A stretch of 64,000 nucleotides of DNA from Hyparrhenia diplandra. Taxonomy: Eukaryota > Streptophyta > Magnoliopsida > Poales > Poaceae. A program made the translations under genes and the position numbers. The notes below the pieces were generated by a model. It was not told where the DNA came from. It did no database searches and worked only from the letters and a program-made list of their open reading frames with translations. Positions 55,950-64,000 of the stretch are shown here, one piece after another. Position 1 is the stretch's first letter; each line of letters begins with the position of its first letter. The stretch spans positions 1 through 64,000 of the forward strand of contig JADLZK010009310.1 of the NCBI GenBank assembly GCA_015847255.1. The letters run 5' to 3'.

Positions 55950-58900
55950 AGCTCCCCCAAGCTTACCCTTTGCTAGTCCCTAGCAAAGCCAAACTTTAGC
56001 AATGGATCAGGAGTTGCTACAACGCTTTCACGCCTCAACAGTACACATGCTTTCAAACAAAATTTCTCCTCCAGATAAGAATAATTTGTTCATTCTTCAA
56101 CTTACCCATATTACCTTTAACCATGGAGCTTATAGCCTTTTATTTGATCTTGGGCAATTGAAAGATAGAACAATCAAGTCAAGCACCATATCTCAAACTC
56201 TTTGTTCAACTGTCCTTCTGGAGTTTTTGCAAGTTTTCAAAATAAAACTCAAAGTTCCTAGTATGACTCTCATTTGTGGTATTTGTGGATCCTCACTAAG
56301 GCAACAAAGTTGTTTTGCCTTTCTCTCATGATATGTGGTATTTTTTTTTGGACTAAGGCAGTAGGACACTATGCCTTCTTCTCTCTCACCCTATATCTAA
56401 AGCTTATATGTGGAGTTCATAGGTGGGAGAAGACTAAACTTTCTTACTAAGCATATATTGTAAATTCAAGCAATGGATCCAAAGTTACAAGTCATACTGA
56501 TCAAGTAGTGCATGTGTATGGTGGAATGAATATGGTGGTAGGTGATGGTAGGGATATGGTAAGGTGAAATGAATGAGGGGAAATCTTACTTTTGCTCCTT
56601 GAGGAATCTTCTCTCTTTTGGAACTTGAAAACTTTTTGAGAGAACCTGGGTTGTATCTTTTTTTTTTAGAGAGGTAGGTCCTACTCACCCTCGGACTTGT
56701 GTCCATTTTTTCTCTCTTTTATTATTTTAGAGATGTGGGCTCTACTAAGCCCTCGAACACTTGTTCATTTTTCATCTCTTCTTTTTTGGGAGGTAGGCTC
56801 TACTCGCCCGTAGGACACTTGTCCATTTTTCATCTCCCTATTATTATTATTATTTTATTTTATTTATTATTATTTTTTTAATGTATACAACCCAAGCCTC
56901 TTTTGCAATAACTTTTGAGAGATAAACAAATGTAATGGAGCTTTTGTAAGATATTGGCTAGCAATGAGTGGATGGGTATAGGAAATATTTTTTGGTTGCT
57001 CTCTCCTAGGATAGGAGTAGAACATTTTTTTTGGCTAGAGTGAAAATGGATAGTGGTGTATATATAGTGGATGCGTACTTCCAGGGTGGAAATAGCATAT
57101 AGGTGTATGGAGTCGAGTGGAGTGGAATGTAGTGAATGGAATGAGTGGAATGGTGGTGGAGTGTACATGATCAGCATGACAAGTTTCTAAGGGTCGACAA
57201 AGATTGAACAAACTCAATGCAAAGCAAGCAGCCTATATATATGTCAAAAGGGTTTTTCTAATCTAGGGAGCATGTATATATGGCTGTGGTAGGAGGTTCA
57301 ACACTTTGTCACACAGGAACTTATCATGTGCACTTTTTAAAGTTTCAAAATAAATTTCCAGAAATCTAGTATCACTAGGAGTAAGATCAATAGCAGCTCA
57401 AACTCTCATATATCATATCCGTCAATTACCTAGACTTTAGAGCAAGCAATTTGCAACCCACAGGTTTCAAGTTCAAAGTAAATCTCAAGTCAAAGCAGTT
57501 TTGCATTTAAGGCTCAAGAGAAATTAAGCTTGAAAGCTAGGCATCGAAAAGGAATTACGACGAGCAACTATTCATCATTTCCATGCATGAGATTTAGCTT
57601 TAGAGATCATTTTATATAGGTGGAAAAGAAAACTCTGGTACACTCCTATTTATTTATTCTCAAACTCTAGTAAAGACTCTTTTAAACGACTAGATTTTTT
57701 ATAAAACTACACTCCTAACAAACTCTCTAGCAAACCAAGCAAACTAAATATTTAGCTAATAATAATACTATAGTAGAGATACTTATCGGGATAAGCGGGG
57801 TGCTCTCCCCAAGCTGGATTGAAGTGTAGGGTCATTGATGATGAGGAAATTGAGGTAAATGGCGATGATGATATCGACCTATCATGTCTCTTTTCCTTTG
57901 AATCTGCTGAACTCAAATAGACAACAAAGCTAGTGGAACTTGATTAAGCATTAGGGGTTAGCCACATTAGCTTCATGTGTCTAGATATGGATCATGATTA
58001 TTCTATGTAAAACTTCAGCAGGAAAAATATTTTTGGAGTTTTATAAATTTATATGCATGCAAAGAACTATGACGCAAATGCAACTAGATGAATGAATAAT
58101 TATTTTTTTTATGCCACCACGGTGAATCTCTTTATGAGCTATTACACACCACAAGATTATTCACATGGGGCTTTACTGTTTTTCAATGCAATGCTAATGC
58201 AGAAATTAAATATGCTAAAGGAAAATGATTATGCAAAGAAGTAAATATCTTGATGCAAGATGCGAGAAAAGATAAATATGATATGCAATGCTAGAAATTA
58301 AATATGGATAACTACCGAGTTACCTTTCGGCGAGGGTTCAATGTTTTAAGTCCTCTGAACAAGACTACTTACCTTAGTTACTCCTTGAGTGTATCATCTG
58401 ATCTTGATAGCTGTATCTCCTAAGATGGTGATTCTGTAAATTTTGTCACCCATGTTCTTTTGCTGGTCCAACATTTTGAAGTGAAACTTTGATAGTGGGG
58501 GTTGGGCCTCTTGTTTTGTGTGCATGCTTTATGAGTTCAGGACATTCACTTGTAGGATTTTGAGGGAGTGTGAAGACTCCTCCACATTTTGCTTTCGAAG
58601 TGTGTCCCTGTGTGCAAAGACAAGGTAGAGATCAAGTGCATGGGCCCCTGTTGGTGGGAAAAACACCAATAGAACCAAAAGTTCATTCTTCTCTAAAACC
58701 TTAGGCACATCAAACAAGATAAAGTTAATATTTATGTGTTTCCTTTTCTATAACAAGGGTGATAAGATCAGAAGATGGAACATGAATGTTGCAACACATT
58801 TGCTAATATGATTAAGACTATGAGATCAAGAAGGTGGTATTAGGAACAACAAAGAAACAAAACATGTTGAGCTAATGAAATCAGATCAAGCAAAGGTGTT

Positions 58901-60289
58901 ACTCTAACATGTTTGGTTCTTTATTTATGAATATGCCATAATTAAGAGAAAGCTTATTTATTAACAACTCACCTCAACATGTTACCTTTATTATTGGAGC
59001 ATGAGGGCACTGTAGCAACTTGTGATGGTGCTTTCCTATTGCTTGAAGCTTTCTTGATTTGGCCTCTTGTGTAGCTTTTCCTAACTTGTCTTCTTTCTCT
59101 TTATTCTACAAGGTTCTTCTGTATACGAGCGTGTCCTCCTTGTGAAAGATTTGTTGTATCTTGCTTCTTCTCATGGTTTTAATTCTGCATTGTTAGTTAA
59201 CAACACATACCCGAAGGAATATGCAAGTAATACCAGGATAGTGTTGTTACTGGGGCTAAGGTCACTTTCTATGCTACAGAAAAGTTTGGTTGAAAATTTT
59301 AGCATAGATATTTAATCTCATGTTTCCATACTCACCTTGCTTTTCCAAAGGAATGATCTTATGAAACCTTAAGTTTGATTTTCATGCATCAAAATCATTC
59401 AAACTTGTAGAAAAGAGCAATAAGGAATAGAGAGGTTGCAAAACCAGCATGTGGGGTGTGATGGGAGCATGTGAGGAGGAAGAGCATGATTGGATTATTC
59501 TTGGTGGAGTTGGTCTTCCTTCTCCATGTGCCAATCATCCTTAAGTTGATCCTTGAGCAAGTGCTTTTGTTTGTAGATTTTGTTTGTGGCACTCCTCTTC
59601 TTTCTCTTGCTTCATCTTTAGTATGAGTTTATCTCAGAACCTCCCCCAAACTTATTTTTGAATTTCTTCTTGTCTGCAAGGGTTAGTCCAACAAAATATA
59701 CCAATATCTACACAAGTAATTCTTAGTTCAATAACCAAACTAGACTCCATGTCTAATTCAATTAAGGAAGGCGTTCTAACCTAAGCACCATGCTTAATTT
59801 AAAAAGCCTTTGAAAACATGCTATTTGTACTATAGCAACATTCCCAAACCAAAACATACTATGGTAGATAAAGGGTAGCATGAAGGCATTATAGAGATTA
59901 GTTCAAACAGAGAGATGAAAAGTATGACAGTTGTTTTAGTAAATTGAGCATGTCTCAAAGGTAGAAGCAACCAAGATAGTGTAGCAACATGATAAGGAAA
60001 TATTTCTATGCATGTGATTTCATGTTGCATAATGATTGGTTGGACATACCTTACTTTGTCATCCTTCGTTCTTTTTGCTCTAGACCTGAAATGGTTAGCG
60101 ACAAGAATACCCGAAGGAATATTTCCTCATTTATATCTCTATGCTTATTTCACAAGGGTACTATAACAATAAGATAAACACTCATGTTATTTCTCAAGAA
60201 GTGCTTGTTTAAGGACAGCAAGCTCGTCCTTGGGAAACCTATTGAATTAAGATTCATGATGATGAAGTGGTTTCCCTTCCAACATCAAT
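55950..60289 (-). other. E4 noncoding interior
   Basis: The region starts (minus-strand 3' end) at the polypurine tract AAGCTTGGGGGAGCT. It holds three hairpin modules at 56680-56830 and further CTCCCC/CTCCCCCAA motifs at 57806 and 59641 that are minus-strand GGGGGAG tracts. A/T-rich DNA without supported genes fills 56880-60280. Confidence 0.6.
56680..56830 (-). other. E4 copies of the two-hairpin module (three units)
   Basis: On the minus strand: GGACAAGTGTCC with GGGCGAGTAGAGCCT; GAACAAGTGTTC with GGGCTTAGTAGAGCCC; GGACACAAGTCC with GGGTGAGTAGGACC. Each is followed by CTCTC and an A-rich/GA-rich tract. G-C pairs in one unit are A-T pairs in another at the same stem position. Confidence 0.55.
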
Positions 60290-62092
60290 CTACCTCAAGA
60301 TTTTATGCCAACGAGATCTAGAATATTTATTATAGACGTATGCATCTACAACCACCCTTTCAAAATCTATAGGAGGAGAAAGAATGAGGGGGTTGAAGAT
60401 CTCATGTGGGATAGTGATAGAGAGACTAGGTGATTTAGGAAGGGGATCATGTGAACATGGGCTAGATGAAGTGTCTTTGAAGCAGCTCTCATACTCACTG
60501 ATGTTGTCCTCCTTCTCAAACTCCAAGGTTAATTCATCATGACTTTCTAAAGGATCTCTTGGGTTTGTGTCTCTCAGGCTAATAGTGTCTAAGATGTCTT
60601 CCGTACAATCAATGGCTGGAATACATAGGTCATTAACACTCTCAAGCCATTGTTGTGGGTCTTCTTGGTCGTCTTGATGATTCCTATGCTTAGGTTGTTG
60701 TGGTGAATTTCTAAGATCATCATGTGTTTCAAAGAAGGAAGTATATGTGGATTCATCGGGGACAAGGATGGGTTTAGAGATGGGTTCGAATAAATCATCT
60801 TGTCTAGGTATAGAAGAGGAGAAGATAAGATTGTCTTCTAGATAGCTTTGCTCTTCTTCTATGGCAAGATCAGAAATGTCATCCTTGGGTTCTTCCCAAT
60901 GTCTTTTGAAAGAATAAGCATATTTAAATAGAGACTTCTCCTTAAAAGAATCTGAATTATAATCACTTGGAGATATCTTATAAACACTTTCAATAAGAGA
61001 CATCTCAAAAGAATCTGAATTGTGGTCACTTAGAGGTCTCTTGTCTGGATGAGAATTTATTGTTCTCCCAAAATCACTAATGGTAGGTTCACAAGGTTCT
61101 TCCAAAGGTGGAATTTCTTCTTCCTTTGGGGGATTTTGGGATGATGATGGTTCAGGTTGGATAGCTAGGTCTTGGGATTGGAATTGTTGTGAATTAGCTA
61201 TCGTAGTTTCCTCTCCTTGATTCGAGGATGATTCTTCATTTTTCTCGGGAAAAATTCTAGTGGGGGTGGCGTATCCGCAACATCTGTCAATGAGATCTCT
61301 TGCTTCTATAGCAGACAAAGAAAGGAATGCGCCTCCTGAAGCTGCACTAAGGTCCCTTGCATCTTTCTTATTAAGACCCAGATAAAAATGTTGAAGAAGG
61401 ATTGGGTCCGGAATACCAAGGTTTGGGCCAAAGTTGATAAGGTCATTAAAACGATCCCATGATGCATTAAGAGACTCTTCTTTTTCTTGTTTAAAAGTTA
61501 AAAGTTTTACGAAGACGGGCCACTACGGAGGTGGGAAAGAAATATTTACAAAATTTAGATACTAAAGTTCCCCAATCTCCTTTTACTCTCTCTACGTTTA
61601 AGCCATGTTTTTATCGGGCTATGAAAAATAGCGTCGGGGCTTGTACAAAATATTGGACACTATTGCGCCGCTATAGCGGCGCTATAGCGCCCAATCTAGC
61701 GGTAGTTATTAGCACCAGCCTGCTGCTGCCACAATAGCCCAATAGCGTGGAAATAGCGCGTTATTTAGCGTGGAAATAGCGCGCTTTAGCGGCGCAATAT
61801 CGCGCTAAACGCCAAGAAGCGCCAATAGCGTGGAAATTGACAATAGCGTCGCGGCGTTTCAATTGAGTGGCGCTATAGCGCGCTATTTGTTTAGTGGCGT
61901 TTAAGTAATACCCTTTGTTTAGCTTTTCCGTCAAAGAGAACGGAAAGAACTTCCCGTATGGTATTATCGGATATGCCTTCCATACGAAAGCATCCCATAA
62001 TTTCCTCAAACTTTCGTAGGTGTGAGTGTGGGTTGGCCTCACCTTCTCCCGAGAAGGCTAGCTCCTGAACCATTCTTATATAACCCAAGCGT
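60290..62092 (-). pseudogene. E4 gag with a repeat-rich insert and a 342-codon 3' frame
   Basis: On the minus strand gag begins near 62092. LAFSGEGEANPHSHLRKFEE and FFPFSLTEK are readable, with a one-base shift before position 61920. An insert (about 61629-61905) breaks the gene. Gag resumes with VKGDWGTLVSKFCKYFFP (about 61585), EEESLNASWDRFNDL in altered form (about 61480), and NFGPNLGIPDPILLQHFYLG (about 61440). An open frame of 342 codons then runs from 61318 to the stop at 60290. It is rich in Ser, Glu and Pro and ends FERVVVDAYVYNKYSRSRWH, the same landmark as KRMVANLVVA in E1 and E3. No zinc knuckle was seen. The long open frame may reflect recent activity. Confidence 0.7.
61629..61905. 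repeat. Insert rich in GCGCTATAGCG and AATAGCG motifs
   Basis: About 280 bp with repeated GCGCTATAGCG, GTGGAAATAGCGCG and GGCGTTT units in both orientations, unlike anything around it. It interrupts gag of E4 between the FPFSL and VKGDW blocks. It looks like a small non-autonomous DNA transposon with subterminal repeats. Ends and duplication are not certain: CCATGTTTT on one side and CCTTTGTTT on the other are only similar. Confidence 0.5.
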
Positions 62093-62322
62093 AACTTATA
62101 GGACTTTGCTAGGATAGGCTCAAGATTACAGGTTGCCCTAAAGCTTTTCGCTTGAGGGTCTAAGATATTTATAGATCGGCGTGGAATTCATAATAAAAAG
62201 GAAAAGAAAAGAATAGATGAGTTAAAAAGATAAAAGAATAAAAGAAAAGAATATGATACAAGGATAAGGTAGATTCAAAGTCAACTCGGCAATCCATTTC
62301 AAGAACCACAAATTTAAATGCT

Positions 62323-63632
62323 TGTTGGTATTTGATAAGCCTACGTAAATATTTATAATTTGTATAATCCGCAAGCGCATGGATACGGGTGAGCACTTCA
62401 CGGGGAGAGGGTTTAAATATCGAATCCACAGGGAAACGGGTGAGGGTGACTACGATCTAATCTTAACCCGGAGTAATACAAGACTTACGAAGGTTGAGGG
62501 TATAGAGAGGATTACTAAGATAGCTAAATCTTAATTTGGTAAGTGATGTTGATAGTATTCTTATGGGGATGTACTCAAAGGAAAGTAAGGCCGAAACTCA
62601 CTATTCCCCCAGTAACTTGTTCCTACTTAGTCCTATCCAACGGGATGTGGAATCCAAAGGAATCAATGGTACTGTCACTACCACGAACTACCACGCTCCG
62701 GAAGGTAGGGTGTATCTACGAGATACCCGAGCCTAAGCACCACGCTTACACTACGAATATTACCTTAACCTAATGCCTTAGATTAAAGTATTCAAAAGAG
62801 AGACTCGTAGACCGATAAGAATAAATATAAACAATATAACTTACTAAAAGAAGAAGTAGATTACCAGAGTAACTCCAAATGTAGATTAACTTCCACCGAG
62901 GTACAAGTATGGAGATAGCACCGACAGGCCGGCACTTCCTCCGATTCCTTCCCTCTCTCTATCTCTCTTGTTCTAAAGATTAGAACTAATGAGTTCTAAT
63001 CCTCTTATACTAACTCTTCTAATTGTAGTTCTAATATGCTTCTAATTACATTCTAATTCACTAATCCCTTAGAGAGAGATGATCCTTACATGGGACCCCT
63101 CTACAACTGAGAGATAATGAGATAGAATGAATTGATAATGAATTAGGGTTTCACCACAGGGGTCGTGGTCTTCTTATATAGGCCTTGGCGATGAACGATA
63201 GCCCTTGGATCAAACCGACCTTGGCAACGGTGTAGATACAACCTCAAAGTCGGTTACAAACCGACATAAAAAGATGAACCTGATTGGGCATAATTGCCTG
63301 GCGGCCGGCACAAAATTGCCTGGCGGCCGCCAGGTAATTGCCTCCTCTCAGCCTCTCGTCTTTTCTGGTGTCCTCTGGTATCTTCTAGAATGTTTTAGTC
63401 CACTTTTCGGGTTGAGTTACTTCACGGTCAAGTCTTGTCATTGTATGAGATGTATATTCCGGAACTTTCTCCATTCTTCTCTGCATTTATCTATTAAGTC
63501 CCTGAAAAGATATAAATCACCAAAGCTCGTGGAATTATGTTAGTTAAACCCCTAGACTTATATTGATATTCGTTTTAAGCCCTTATTTTATGCTAGTTGA
63601 CTAGTAATTTTATGCTATAACAGGTGTCAACA
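62323..63632 (-). repeat. E4 5' LTR (LTR 4b)
   Basis: This is an intact LTR of 1310 bp. It shows the unoccupied target of E3 (TTTGATAAGCCTACG at about 62330). It differs from LTR 4a by scattered substitutions and short gaps, mainly near CGG/CCG. Confidence 0.87.
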
Positions 63633-64000
63633 GGCGTCGCGTGGTTCCACCCTTGGAATTTGACCTCCGCTCGGTGGTGGGGTTGCCTTCTTTTGGTCGA
63701 CTTCTTTCCGTGAAGCGCCAATTCGGGTTGTTTGTTCTTCTCCCTTGGGAGGCATGCGGCATTACTCTTGGCGACTTGTTTTGATTGAAGCGCTTGGTAG
63801 CCGTGTATTTGGTGACCTTTCCCTTGTTGGTTGGTCGAGGGGGTTCTTCTCGGGCTTGGTCTTCTTCTTGTTGAAGTGTCGAGAGAGAGTTGTTTTTTGC
63901 GTTCTGCTTCTTCTGTTGCCTTGAGTTCCTCCTCGACGGATAGAACCTTTCGAGTTGACTTATGTGCCAGGAGTTTTGATTTCTTCTCCTTGCATGGTCA
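63633..64000 (+). other. Probable third segment of element H
   Basis: The DNA after E4 is rich in TTCTTCTT, GGTTGTTT and TCGAG and resembles 45742-47403 in composition and phrasing (for example GGGTTGTTTGTTCTTCTCCC). It is taken as the continuation of H. No coding domain is visible, and H continues beyond the window. Confidence 0.4.

Larger units (their letters stand above)
47404..63632 (-). mobile_element. E4: reverse-oriented Athila-like element, gag only
   Basis: LTR 4a is 47404-47420 plus 54657-55949 (split by E3), and LTR 4b is 62323-63632. On the minus strand LTRs start TGTTGACACCTGTTATAGC and end CTTATCAAATACCAACA. The polypurine tract on the minus strand (AAGCTTGGGGGAGCT) abuts 55949, so transcription runs from 63632 toward 47404. 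Gag lies at 62092-60290. No protease, RT, RNase H or integrase was found in the 6.4-kb interior. A clear primer site after LTR 4b was not found. Flanks GATGT and GGCGT are an imperfect duplication (two transitions), so the boundary with H is less certain than for the other elements. Confidence 0.75.

Overview
The window is nuclear DNA of a flowering plant, almost certainly a grass (Poaceae). The evidence is a Stowaway-type MITE with CTCCCTCCG ends, stacks of nested Ty3/gypsy LTR retrotransposons of the Athila/Tat type, a hAT element of the zinc-finger MYM/DUF4371 kind, a CACTA terminus, a scrap of plastid trnI-CAU, and introns with plant-style GT/AG borders. No species can be named from this sequence. 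Coding density is very low. The only intact host gene I can support is a small two-exon defensin-like gene at 9448-9801.

Region 1 (1 to about 12.1 kb) is gene-derived DNA damaged by transposons. It holds four broken copies of the 3' part of a plant DUF724-family gene (1-75, 545-4570, 6531-7054, 10035-10286), with a shared downstream block repeated three times. The longest copy keeps five likely exons, but an internally deleted LTR retrotransposon (1485-3854, TSD GTTGG) sits in one intron. Two copies share the same in-frame TGA, so the gene seems to have been dead before it was duplicated. Between the copies lie a hAT transposase remnant (4740-5176), a CACTA end carrying a plastid-derived insert (8171-8825), a MITE (9097-9355) and the defensin-like gene.

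Region 2 (12.1-22.9 kb) is a solo LTR (12113-17998, TSD AGTAG) split by a 3.3-kb hAT transposon with a decayed transposase. It is followed by a reverse-oriented Athila-type LTR split by another solo LTR (18849-20508, TSD CTAGG), and by a reverse-oriented LTR remnant (about 20824-22889).

Region 3 (22.9-64 kb) is one nest of LTR elements, ordered here by target-site duplications and by comparison with uninterrupted sister LTRs. E1 (from 22890) lies in the older LTR remnant. Element H (from 30223, seen again at 45742-47403 and 63633-64000) lies in the 3' LTR of E1. E2 (32701-45736, TSD GACTC), an Athila element with gag, protease and ATHILA ORF-1 remnants, lies in H, and its 5' LTR holds a 4.3-kb solo LTR (33072-37390, TSD TTCGG). 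E4 (47404-63632, minus strand) also lies in H. E3 (47421-54651, TSD ATAAG) lies in the LTR of E4, and the 1.4-kb element E5 (47896-49331, TSD AGGGG) lies in the 5' LTR of E3. None of these elements has a recognisable reverse transcriptase here, so they are non-autonomous or deleted.

No new enzymatic or defence system was found. The most interesting novel signal is a tandem two-hairpin module near the 3' end of the internal region of E1, E2, E3 and E4. Its stems differ between copies by paired substitutions, which suggests selection on RNA structure. Many small indels between sister LTRs lie in C/G runs, so some frameshifts may be assembly errors.
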